A DNA stretch of 64,000 nucleotides from Choristoneura fumiferana (Eukaryota; Arthropoda; Insecta; Lepidoptera; Tortricidae): assembly GCF_025370935.1 (NCBI RefSeq), contig NC_133500.1:5352040-5416039 (forward strand). The letters are read 5' to 3'. Under the pieces are notes generated by a model that saw only the letters and a list, made by a program, of their open reading frames with translations, had not been told where the DNA came from and ran no database searches. Below, piece by piece: positions 1 through 9,340 of this stretch. The position numbers and the translations under genes were made by a program. Each line of letters starts with the position of its first letter. Positions within the stretch are counted from its first letter, which is position 1.

Positions 1-177
1 TTTTTTATTGTACTTTGTTGTCGCCATAGTTTACATATATATCCGTGCAAAATTACAGCTTTCTAACATTGATAATCCCTGAGCAAAGCCGCGGACGGAC
101 AGACAGACAGACAGACAGACATGGCGAATTTTTAAGGGTTCCGTCTTTGCCATTTTGGCTCCGGAACCCTAAAAAAC
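1..177 (-). repeat. GGTTCC-type element, end fragment
   Basis: This is the reverse complement of the left end of the element at 558-1152. Both share the (GACA)n-type tract followed by the CCGCGG and GAGCAAAGCC blocks, and both end in the GGTTCC-rich terminus. The copy is cut by the window edge. With the next copy it forms an inverted pair around a 380-bp spacer. Confidence 0.7.
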
Positions 178-557
178 ACTTTGTTTATTAATACGTTATC
201 AAAAAGCGACACCATGTTGATTAAACTCCAGATTAACACCGATAATTACATAACGTACGATCTTGACTCTCCACATAATGGTATCTCATACTATATCCAT
301 CCAATATCACCCTTAACTAAATGATAATCGCTATAGCAAATTGCCATTATGAGGCGATCGGAAGTGACGTCATCAATCATGCGGCGGAAGTGGCCGCTTT
401 CATTAAGATAATGCTTGGCGCCGCCGCGGTGCGGTTGGTCTGGAGTTTCAAGTGGCTTAGATGCTAGCGCCATCTAGTAGAAGATTGAAAACGTACACCT
501 TTAACCTAACCTTCTAACGTTTCGTTTTCGTTTTTTTGCGTTTTTTTTTCTTCTTTT
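178..557. other. Spacer between inverted repeat copies, no gene seen
   Basis: I see no recognisable gene or repeat here. A short GC-richer patch lies at about 345-475. The open frame on the minus strand is short and has no recognisable motif. Confidence 0.5.
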
Positions 558-1152
558 TAGGGTTCCATAGCCAAAATGGAAAAAACGGAACCCTTATAGT
601 TTCGCGATGTCGGTCTGTCTGTCTGTCCGTCCGCGGCTTTGCTCAGGGACTATCAATGCTAGAAAGCTGTAATTTTGTACGAATATTGTATATGTAAACT
701 ATGCCGACATAATGGTACAAAAAAACATTCAAAAAAATTTTTTTTCGAGTACCGCCCACAGACGTAAAGTGAGGGTGATTTTTTTTTCATCCTACCTTGT
801 AGTTTGGGGTATTATTGGATAGGTCTTTTAAAACCATTAGGGGGTTGCTAAAACAATTTTTGGAATCAGTGATTTGTTTGCATACATTAAAGTGCAAATT
901 TTCATTAAAATCGCGAGGTTCCCCCCTCCCCCCTCTAAAATCTAAACCTGAGTGAAAAATTCAGAATGGTAGTAAGTATATCAAACTTACAAGGAAAACT
1001 ATAACGGTTAAGTTTTCTTAAGAATTATTAGTAGTTTAAGAGTAAATAGCATCCAAGGTATAAAATATACCTCATCATGGAATATTCCGTACAAAATACG
1101 AAATCCTTAGAAAAATATTACTTAATTTTTTCATAATGGCTACGGAACCCTA
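558..1152 (+). mobile_element. GGTTCC-type non-autonomous element (MITE-like), full length
   Basis: The element begins TAGGGTTCCATAGCC and ends GGCTACGGAACCCTA, an inverted terminal repeat of about 15-20 bp. It is about 595 bp long and contains no coding frame. Inside lie a GTCTGTCTGTCC-type tract and a run of C at about 923-937. Similar GGTTCC-bordered families occur elsewhere in the window. Non-autonomous DNA element status is inferred from the inverted ends and lack of coding; the superfamily is unknown. Confidence 0.65.
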
Positions 1153-1743
1153 TTTTTGGCCTCTCCGACACGCTCTTGGCCGATTTTTCTAACATGGGTA
1201 TATCTTCCTCGATAGCGAAAAGTCACATTTTTTTTACCTTAGAAACTACCCAATTGTTTTTAATAATTTTTCGATTCTGTCATTGAATACAAATGGAAAT
1301 GGGAATTTATCGCTAACTCGAAATTATAACTCAAAGTAGAAAGAAGCTAATTTGATCAACAACAACAACTGTCCATACTGAACGTCGTCAGAAATCGAAT
1401 GTTGTCTCCGAATTCGACAAATTTGGTATCCGTAAAAAAAAATTGATAAATAATAAAAAAAATGACATTTGAAGATCGAACCTGGCACCTCAATCTACCA
1501 CACTACAAACTAGCCCTTAAAACCCTGTAAAACCCCAAACGCCAACTTTTTCTTGTCAGTATTCCAAATCTTACAAACGGGCGTGTATTCTACAAGCGCC
1601 GCGTCGGCACGGGGGTGCAATTTTTAAGGATTCCGACCCTCGTGCCACTTATCGCGTGGTTGGAGATTAACCTCTCGCGTTTGGGGGCAGAGAGTGGGCG
1701 GTTTGGGGTTATGACACATTTTATTAATAAATCTTTCAAATAT
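1153..1743. other. AT-rich intergenic DNA, no gene seen
   Basis: AT-rich sequence with homopolymer runs. The 62-codon open frame at 1615-1803 has no recognisable motif and overlaps a repeat boundary, so I treat it as chance. Confidence 0.5.
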
Positions 1744-1888
1744 TATAGACTAGCTGTCCGCCCCGGCTTTGTACGGCAAACGAGAGTGCCTGCAAGTAGG
1801 TAACGCTGTAAATTCAACAGCTGACTACAAATACTGTCTAAAAATTTCTTCAAGGAGTTCCAAATACTTTTTAGAAAAATATATTTAC

Positions 1889-1902
1889 TAAAGAAAAAAT
1901 AG
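1889..1902. repeat. Target-site duplication, left copy
   Basis: TAAAGAAAAAATAG, identical in all 14 bases to 2218-2231, flanks the RTE insertion. Confidence 0.85.
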
Positions 1903-2217
1903 CGTCCAAGCTTCGCACCCATACATTAAGATTGGCCTTATCACTGTCTTGTAGACTCGCATCTTGGTGCTTCTACTAATAAGCTTGGACGCCAAAATTT
2001 TGTGAACGGCCGCTGAGCATCTGGACAACCGACTGGAAGACGGCCAATCGGAAGGCCTAGGTATCGCTGGATGGATGAAGTCCGAAAAGACCTGTGCGAC
2101 ATGCAGGTGGTAGACTGGCGCCTTGTTGTACAGGATAGGAACAATTGGCGGAGTCTTGTGTCGGAGGCCAAGATCCACTTTGGGTCGCTGAGCCGGCGAA
2201 GTAAGTAAGTAAGTAAG
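1903..2217 (+). mobile_element. RTE-type LINE insertion with 5' inversion
   Basis: The 3' part (2038-2208, plus strand) reads through 56 codons to a stop. It encodes a conserved LINE C-terminus containing GRPRYRWMDEVRKDL and WRSLVSEAKIHFGSLSRR. The element then ends in GTAAGTAAGTAA. The 5' part (1903 to about 2028) is on the minus strand and encodes an upstream segment of such a protein, including MRVYKTVIRP and MYGCEAWTL. A perfect 14-bp direct repeat flanks the whole. This arrangement is the known signature of twin priming during LINE integration. The insertion is 5'-truncated and non-functional. Confidence 0.85.
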
Positions 2218-2231
2218 TAAAGAAAAAATAG
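2218..2231. repeat. Target-site duplication, right copy
   Basis: TAAAGAAAAAATAG directly follows the (GTAA)n tail of the RTE insertion and matches 1889-1902 exactly. Confidence 0.85.
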
Positions 2232-2515
2232 ACCATAATATAAAAAAAAACATTCGTTGTAATGTATATATAACGGTATCTATTCTTTTTCGAACAGTTT
2301 TCCTTTAAATATAGTTAATCAGTCAGTGTAGAATTCGTTTATCGCTTTCCCGCGGGAACTATGCAATTTGCCGGGATAAAAACTATCCCATGTCCTTCTC
2401 CGGGAATCAAACTATCTATATAGTACAGAATTTCATCTAAATTGGTTTTGCAGTTAAGACGTGAAAAGGTAACAAAATAGACTTACAAATTTTTGGATCT
2501 ATAATATTAGTAGGA

Positions 2516-2896
2516 AGTAGGCTTGCATAACGTGATACTTACATGTTTTACCATTGTCAATATTGATAACTGCATTTTCCACGAACACGAAAATGTATGC
2601 ATGTACCTGCCAAATATGTGGTCTACCACCCTAAAGTTGATAATCGTTTGCATGTCATAAAACAATAATGCCAATAGTCGTGTCTGTCAACTTGAAAGTT
2701 CGACTTTAGCGACATAATTCATTTGAAGGACCACTTATTTGGATGCTGGTACATAGATGTTTTTTTGTAAAATTACGTTTACTACAAATTACGTACAAAG
2801 TTAAACTATACGCTGTCATGTACGAGTAGGTACATTTAAGTCACTCATTCATTCATTTACTTTTACTATCAGTTTTGCAATGAGTACTTTTTGTAA
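2516..2896. other. Intergenic DNA, nothing recognised
   Basis: I see no coding frame of note, no repeat with a partner in the window and no inverted repeat. Confidence 0.4.
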
Positions 2897-2971
2897 TTGC
2901 TAAAAGTGGCCCCGAAGCCGTAACGTTTCGTGTGCTCTGCCTACCCCATTAATTTGGGAATACAGGCGTGA

Positions 2972-2974
<3 letters not shown>
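2897..2974 (+). repeat. Retroelement 3' end preceding a (GT)n tract
   Basis: The block CTAAAAGTGG...GGGAATACAGGCGTGATGTTT recurs at 50591-50670, where it is also followed by TG-rich sequence. I take it as a LINE or SINE 3' end whose tail seeded the microsatellite. Confidence 0.5.

Positions 2975-3022
<48 letters not shown>
2975..3022. repeat. (GT)n microsatellite
   Basis: An uninterrupted GT dinucleotide run of about 24 units. Confidence 0.95.
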
Positions 3023-3025
<3 letters not shown>

Positions 3026-3536
3026 TAAGTAGGTACTTTCTGTAGCTGTGTGTGTAATCATTCAGTTCAACTCTCATGCCGACACCTATACATACAGAGA
3101 GTCTATGTCCATGGGGATTTACATTCAACGTTCGATTTTACTGGCATAACTGAGCTACTTTTGTTTTGCAACTTTTTAAAAATAATGATCACTGTTTTTT
3201 TTTCATACAGATTAAATGTAATTTTCAATGAAGCTATTCGATACAATACAAAATTGACAACACATTGACAAGTGTTTATCTAAGAGATGTCAATTAAATT
3301 TCAAAAATGATGTAAAAGCCCCCGTACCAAGAGACAGCGATAAGTATAGCCATGTCCGATACACTGATTTAACGACTTAACTTTGAGAATCAGAAACTAT
3401 CTAAATTCAAGTTATTTGAAAATGTTACAAAACCAAAGTAGCTTAGTTATGTGAGTAGAAGCGAACCTTGAATTTAAAGTCCCATGGTCAAAGACACCCT
3501 GTATAAGTAAAGCTAAAAAAGCGTGTTAAAATTATA

Positions 3537-3648
3537 TTGGTCGCTCTGAAGCGATAAGGCCGCCTATTGCTTACCTTAGAAAATCTCTATGTATATACTT
3601 GTGTTTTCTGTACTGCTTACGGTGTTGGTGTGCAATAAAGAGTTATTA
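3537..3648 (+). repeat. LINE 3'-end fragment (GCGATAAGGCCGCCTATTGC family)
   Basis: It shares GAAGCGATAAGGCCGCC, the TTTTCTGTA...GCTTAC block and GTGTGCAATAAAGAGT with 6745-6875, including an AATAAA-like signal at the end. This is the 3' untranslated tail of a LINE. Family assignment is from memory. Confidence 0.65.
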
Positions 3649-4185
3649 CTCAAAAATGTCCGTAAAAGTTGACATTACTCTTTACATATCACAAAGTGAA
3701 GTGCATAGTTTATGGTCAGCGAAAAATTAAAAAGTTAAAAAGATTGCAGGCGCGCTAGCTCGACAATAATAAATTAGCGCGCCTGCAATCAGTCACAACT
3801 TTTTTTTAAAGTTAAAAAGGCCATGGAAATGTTGGCACAAGTCGTATACAGCGAAATCTAATGGGCGGTATCAGATATTTTGTTGGAACTTCGGACTTTT
3901 TTTATTGGGTCTGAAACAGCTTGTGGTGTTTTCGGTGGAAAAATACAGCTGCAGTTTATTTTTAATGAAAAAAGGCGGGAAAGCATAAGAAAAATAATTG
4001 GAATAAAATTAAATGTTATGATATATTTTGAGAAAAAGTTTAGTCTATTTCAGAATTATTCATCATTTTTGAGAAAAGCTTTATATTAGTCTCGGCTGGA
4101 ATAGCAATTGCCGGCTTCGTATTAGTTTAATACTCATACTCAGCCAGCAATTGCCTACTTCCAGGCCACGACAATAATCTACTAT
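3649..4185 (+). repeat. 535-bp duplicated unit, copy 1
   Basis: A near-identical second copy lies at 5126-5660 in the same orientation, about 0.9 kb downstream. Both begin CTCAAAAATGTCCGTAAAA and end AGGCCACGACAATAATCTACTATT. They carry a perfect 16-bp palindrome around an AT-rich loop (3742-3757 with 3775-3790 here). Near the right end the copies diverge over about 35 bp, then match again. No coding frame is conserved; the 69-codon frame here is broken in copy 2. Confidence 0.85.
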
Positions 4186-4508
4186 TGTATTGTATTGTAG
4201 TGTGACTCGTGAAATTCCGTCCTTTTCGTGGCCTAAAGAAAATATAAGAGGCTTTATTCAAGGATTATCTCCTTAAGAGTAACGCTGGAAGCGCGCTTAC
4301 CCAAATATCCTGCGCTTGTCATATGTAAAATCCTTTTTTATTAAAAAAAAAAGAATACTGAAACATTAAGCCGCAAAGGATTTGCCAACTTTTACGTTTT
4401 TTTTAGAATATTTAACAGTATTACTCGGTATCTTGGCTGTAAAGTGGGTTTATCGTGAAACGTGTTTATAAAAACAATAATGATTTCACAGAGGTAGAAA
4501 CGTAGGTA

Positions 4509-4670
4509 CAGTCGCGGAATGAAAAGGTTTACCACCTTAAGGTCTGTCGAGGTGCTTCATCGACCGAGTATGACATTTTCTGTTATAATGTCATTCAAAA
4601 AGGTAACATGTGCTTCCAACGTGTAAAAGGATTTATTTGAAAACTGTTCAATATTTTCATTCCGCCACTG
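4509..4670. mobile_element. Small MITE with CAGTCGCGGAATG inverted ends
   Basis: CAGTCGCGGAATGAAAA at the left and TTTTCATTCCGCCACTG at the right pair at 16 of 17 positions. The total length is 162 bp and there is no coding frame. No convincing target duplication is visible. Confidence 0.65.
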
Positions 4671-5125
4671 TTAAATAATATGATCAGAGTAAAATATTAT
4701 TGACTTCTACAACACAACCACAATTAAAGCAAAAACGAACAATAATAACAACTTTAGAAAACCCAAAAAAGTATAAAAATGCAAGGGATTTGCTGCAGAG
4801 GTTTTCGCATGGAATGACTTGTACGTAGCTTCGTGCCGCCCAAATGTGAAATAGAATGCACACAATAAGTTCAAGAGTATTATGGACCCACGACAGTGTA
4901 ACAGTGTAAAATTCAAAAACATAAAAAATAACAAAATCATATTATATCATATTCAGTAAGTAGGCCGCAATGGACATTTTATATGTATTTTTTTAAAACT
5001 ACCTGCGCTTTCGGAAAGACCATCATTGCCAAGAAGAATGCGCCGCAAGATTTCATCAACATGCATGTCGATGAAATGAACGCTAACGACGGGTGGATCT
5101 GTAGTGGAATGTTAAATTATTATTT

Positions 5126-5660
5126 CTCAAAAATGTCCGTAAAAATTTGACATTATTCTTTACATATTATAAGGTGAAGTGCATAGTTTATGGTCAGCGA
5201 AAAATTAAAAAGTTAAAAAGATTGCAGGCGCTCTAGCTCGACAATAATAAATTAGCGCGCCTGCAATCAGTCACAAAAAAAAATTAAAAGTTAAAAAGGC
5301 CATGTAAATGTTGGCACAAGTCGTATACAGCCAGATCTAATGGGCGGTATCAGATATTTTGTTGGAACTTCAGACTTTTTTTATTGGTTCTGAAACAGCT
5401 TGTGGTGTTTTCGATGGAAAAATACACCTGCAGTTTATTTTTCATGAAAAAAGGTGGAAAAGCATAAGAAAAATATTGGAATAAAATTAAATGTTATGAT
5501 ATATTTTGAGGAAAAGTTTAGTCTATTTCAGAATTATTCACCATTTTTGAGAAAAGCTTTATATTAGTCTCGGCTGGAATAGCAATTGCTGGCTTCGTAT
5601 TAGTTAAAAGGACTCGCAAGCTCGTCCGTTTCGTCAGGCCACGACAATAATCTACTATTA
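5126..5660 (+). repeat. 535-bp duplicated unit, copy 2
   Basis: The direct repeat of 3649-4185. It differs by scattered substitutions, short indels and a different 35-bp patch before the shared AGGCCACGAC end (AAAAGGACTCGCAAGCTCGT here). The internal palindrome is kept, with one substitution in its left arm. Confidence 0.85.
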
Positions 5661-6345
5661 TTATTTTATCCAAAAATTGAACTAGTTGCTCCCGAACGCC
5701 ACATATAAACCTAGAAACTCACTTTCGGAATCAGCTGGAAAATTTATTAAACCCAAACTTACACGATTCATACACTGAATTGTAGGCTTTAATTTCTATA
5801 CCACCAAACAAACAGGACTCTCCTAGCAATAACCTCACTACTACAGCGCAGTCGGTAAAAAAACCTTGCTTAATATCACCTGACAGAAAGGCAAAGTCGC
5901 ATGTCATAACTAGCACCTTATATTTTACGGGGAATCGTAATCATGAATACCCAATGGGAAACGTGACAATTCAGTACCAACTAAACACCTACCTCGTCAT
6001 TACAAAACCACCCATAACGTCTTTCAAATAAAAGCCAAGCGGACCGCAGATAGAAACTTGTAACTGTGTACCACGACATGCAAAACCAGTGTAGCTTGAC
6101 CTGTGTAATTTCACTGAGCTATCTAAATTCCTATAGAGCTGTCGCGTTTGTATTGAGGTCGGCGGGTCATGCTACTTCGGTTGATGTACACAGACGAACG
6201 CACGTACTTTTAGTATGTAAATCATAATCAAAGTGACGTTTATTGTTGTGCAAATGTAACTGTTATGTGACAGGCCGAATAAGGTGCAGGAATTTTATAT
6301 GAATTGCCAAAAGATAATTTTTCTCGCTCCAGGAACAGATAGGAA
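5661..6345. other. Intergenic DNA, nothing recognised
   Basis: No repeat partner or coding frame with a recognisable motif. The 61-codon minus-strand frame at 5731-5916 has no support. Confidence 0.4.
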
Positions 6346-6346
6346 T

Positions 6347-6436
6347 TTTCATCATCACCATCATCATCATCATCTCAGCTTATTATACGTCCCACTGGCT
6401 GGACACAGGCCTCCTCTCAGAGTGAGAGGGGAAAAG
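6347..6436 (-). repeat. tRNA-like SINE-1, 3' end fragment
   Basis: A (CATCAT)n tract followed by CGTCCCACTGGCTGGACACAGGCCTCC matches the reverse complement of the 3' end of the full SINE at 15051-15350. A run of G at about 6436-6446 follows. Confidence 0.75.
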
Positions 6437-6589
6437 GGGGGGGGGAGATTACATAGGTTAAGATATATTAAATTACCTTATATGTTTTGTTTAAAAAATC
6501 CTTCCTGGCAATGGCGGTCTTTCCGATAATGCAGGCGATATAAAAAAGTGATATGTAACAAATCCAAGCTCGATTTATAATTGTTTTTA

Positions 6590-6640
6590 ATCCACTGATA
6601 TGGCCCTTCGCAAAGTAATGCCTGATTCAATGAATTCTCT
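6590..6640 (+). repeat. Fragment of N-family 3' end
   Basis: CACTGATATGGCCCTTCGCAAAGTAATGCCTGATTCAAT-type sequence matches, in inverse orientation, the ends of the N-family copies at 11333 and 17625. Confidence 0.55.
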
Positions 6641-6744
6641 AAAGCCCTATTTAGACCATTCAGGACTTGCATACAAGTTGCATTACATTGCAGACTATAG
6701 GCAGTGTCTAGTCCTTCTTTCTGTAAAAAAGGTTGCCTGGAAGA

Positions 6745-6875
6745 GATCGCTCTTAAGCGATAAGGCCGCCTATTGCTCACCTTGTAATATTTTGTTCTGT
6801 GTATCTGTTTTCTGTATCGCTTACTATGTCTGGTGTACAATAAAGAGTCTTTGTATTGTATTGTATTGTAGTGTT
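6745..6875 (+). repeat. LINE 3'-end fragment with (TATTG)n tail
   Basis: It matches 3537-3648 (GCGATAAGGCCGCC...GGTGTACAATAAAGAGT). A short run of TTGTA/TATTG repeats follows at about 6851-6871, typical of a CR1/L2-like LINE tail. The clade is inferred. Confidence 0.7.
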
Positions 6876-7030
6876 ACGGACACAGCAAGACACCGTGCTA
6901 CACCGTGCCTCCTTCCCGAGCTCGGACACAGCGCTGCTCGCGTAGATACATTCAAGAGCCCGGTCAAGCAACACCATTTTGTAATCATTTGTTATAAATT
7001 TTGTACGTAATAAAAGTTTAAAAAAAAAAC
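6876..7030 (+). other. Possible retroposed transcript end with poly(A)
   Basis: A GC-richer stretch ends in GTAATAAAAGTTT followed by ten A residues, which looks like an AATAAA signal and poly(A) tail fixed in the genome. The source transcript is not recognised, and a LINE tail is equally possible. Confidence 0.3.
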
Positions 7031-7522
7031 ATAAAAAATAAGACGCCTAATTGAAGAGACCTTAGATCTACCACTATCCTGAACAGGTAGAATCATTTAC
7101 GATGACGCGTGTCGTGATTCTTATTACAATGTCATTAATGTCTAATTTTGACAAAATCACGCGTCTTCGTGGATGGCATTAGGTATATTAAGAGACAATG
7201 AATTCAGTTGATCAAACAAATTACGCAATGTAGTGAAACTTTCAAGTTCTTATAGTCTAAATGGAGTTTAACTCTATCTCAGTTTCGACTAATGTGTGAG
7301 TAGAACAAACGCCCCCAGTCATTCGTCTTGAAGACGTGAGCGATCCAATCGGAATAGGACCCCTGACCCTCAATAGGGGTATAACTCATCGATATTGGCT
7401 GATCTACATGGTAGGCCTATGAAATTTATGACGCGGTCTATGGGGAGTCAAGAGATAGGAGGTGAGCGGGCGAGCGAACAGAGATCTGTAAAATATGACC
7501 TCGTTATTGAGAAAGAGAGTCA

Positions 7523-7690
7523 CTGTCCGCTTAGAATTCGCTGCGTTTATCGCTATCTCGCTCTGTGCAATTTTCCGGGTTAAAAACTATCCTATATCCT
7601 TCTCCGGGATTCAGAATATCTGTACACCGAATTTCATCTAAATCGGTTCGACGGTTTAGACGTGAAAAGGTAACAAAGAAACAGACTTAT
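7523..7690 (+). repeat. G-family repeat, 3' part
   Basis: It carries the family core TTTATCGCTATC, CCGGGTTAAAAACTATCCTA, AATTTCATCTAAATCGGTTC and TAGACGTGAAAAGGTAAC, then TTCGCATTTATGATAATA. A (TTA)n run follows at about 7705-7728. Confidence 0.75.
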
Positions 7691-7834
7691 AAACTTTCGC
7701 ATTTATGATAATAATTATTATTATTATTAAAGGAAAAAAGTTATTTTTGAGGTTTACATATGCATTTATATTTATTCAAATATTTTGCTCTATTTGTCGA
7801 TCCTTGTTTTTTTTATTGCTCTTCTCTACCACTC

Positions 7835-7960
7835 AAAGGTTGACTGGCAGAGATCCCTGCAGGGATAAGTCCGCCTTTGTACTTAACACTATTTTTTATG
7901 TTACCTTTTTGTTTTTCCTTTTTGTACAATAATAAATAAACAAACAAACAATACAATAAA
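7835..7960 (+). repeat. Diverged LINE 3'-end fragment
   Basis: GGCAGAGATCCCTGCAGGGATAAGTCCGCC...TTGTACAATAATAAATAAA has the layout of the 6745-6875 tail at lower identity. Confidence 0.5.
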
Positions 7961-8896
7961 TCTAGATATTGCATAATTCTTTATTTTATATATTTTTTTG
8001 TTTCTTTAATTTTTCCTAAACGTCTACCGCTCGCTCCTTGGCCCAACCCCCAGTTATTTGCGGTGGGGCTGCGTATAAATTTTATTTTTTCTCCTCCCAC
8101 GTGTGACATTTTCCCAATGGGTTCTCTCGATTGATTTACACCACGTTTTGGCCCAAAAGCGACTGATAAATGAGACCCTTGAAGAATGTATGGCGAGTAA
8201 AAAAGGTTACCATGTTAATGGGTTTGACTTGACTTTAAAACGTAAATTTTGTTTAAAAACTTGGCATGGTAAAGGTCTATGAAGATTTTAGAACTTAAGC
8301 TATGTTTTTTGTCAACTCAATTTTCGTTTTTTTTTTTCAAAATGGCGGAGCAAATAAAAAAATTACATATTGCATCCATTTCGTAAAGGTTATACTCGTA
8401 ATTAATTCTACGAAAATTAAAATGAACTTGTAATTTACGTTTTAACATCGTACGCGTAACTTCAGAACTAACTCTGTAATGAACTAACAAGGTTCTAATT
8501 AGCGGAATGTTATCTTGTAGGAAACATTACACTTAATAACTTTATAATTAGTACATGTGTGTTAATGTTTTGGAGTAGGTACATGAAGTTTGGTTAAATT
8601 TGCTTAAGTTTCAAAACCTGTAACATACAACTGCCTTTTTACCGACAGCGAACGTACATTGTTTTGGCTTTCTTCGTTTGTCTAGCCGGAAGTTATCAAT
8701 ATAAGTCACCAAATAAATCACGTGTTAATAATATTATTATGATTATTTTGGAAATGCGTTAACGTCTTTATTTAATAAATAACACGCAATAATTTGAAGT
8801 GACAAAGTCGGGGGTTTGCCAACTTTTTGTTTGTTAGGCTATATTATCCTTTATCTTCCTTACATAGGATAAAATATATATCCGCCATCTGTACAC
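7961..8896. other. Intergenic DNA; small C-family scrap at about 8797-8835
   Basis: The only recognisable part is GTGACAAAGTCGGGGGTTTGCC at about 8799, the end of the C-family element. The rest shows no coding frame or paired repeat. Confidence 0.45.
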
Positions 8897-8899
8897 TTA

Positions 8900-9040
8900 G
8901 GGGCTGTTTCACCATCCATTGATTAGTGTTAACTGACAGTTAAATGTGATGCCGTCTCCGTCTATACGAACAAAACAAATAGAGACGGCATGACATTTAA
9001 CCGTCACTTAACACTAATCAATGGATGGTGAAACAGCCCC
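8900..9040. mobile_element. Harbinger-like MITE (near-palindromic)
   Basis: A 141-bp element starting GGGGCTGTTTCACCATCC and ending GGATGGTGAAACAGCCCC. Its arms of about 65 bp are nearly complementary along their full length. It is flanked on both sides by TTA (8897-8899 and 9041-9043). A 3-bp TTA/TAA duplication and G-rich termini are features of PIF/Harbinger-type MITEs; assignment to that superfamily is inferred. Confidence 0.75.
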
Positions 9041-9259
9041 TTAGACATTAAACTAAGTGACAGTTTTAACTGCGGTATTCAGCATTAGTTAAACAAATTT
9101 TTACGAAATATTATGATACATATTATAATGTATCATAGTATAATACTAACGACGCACCCCGAGTTTGGTTGAATGAATTGAATGTAGTTTTTTGGGAAAT
9201 GGAGCTGAGAAGTTCCTTTGATTAGAGTTTTTTTTTTAAATGTACCCGTGCGAAGCCGG

Positions 9260-9327
9260 TGGATGCAAGTGGCGAGTTGTCGTTCATTGTGGCGTTCTAA
9301 GGGGGGAGGCCTTTGTTCAGCATTGGA
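9260..9327 (+). mobile_element. Very short RTE LINE 3' fragment
   Basis: The sequence encodes the conserved tail of the RTE-type protein (RWMQVASCRSLWRS) in the plus orientation and stops short of the normal 3' end. It is flanked by a 13-bp direct repeat, CGTGCGAAGCCGG, at 9247-9259 and 9328-9340. The flanks are the border of a G-family repeat. Confidence 0.7.
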
Positions 9328-9340
9328 CGTGCGAAGCCGG

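Larger units (their letters stand above)
1748..2512 (+). repeat. G-family repeat (GCGGCTTCGC-type), split by an RTE insertion
   Basis: The left part starts CTAGCTGTCCGCCCCGGC. The right part carries the family's conserved core (GCGGGAACTATGCA, CCGGGATAAAAACTATCC, AATTTCATCTAAAT) and ends ATAATATTAGTAGGA. The middle, 1889-2231, is a LINE insertion with a target duplication. Removing it leaves about 436 bp, in keeping with the 519-bp copy at 42607-43125. Family membership of the left part is less certain than that of the right. Confidence 0.6.

Noticed and set aside
291..473. 60-codon minus-strand frame
   Set aside because: Chance frame in spacer DNA; no motif, no repeat partner.
6338..6375. 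His-rich coding stretch
   Set aside because: Product of a CATCAT microsatellite at a SINE end.
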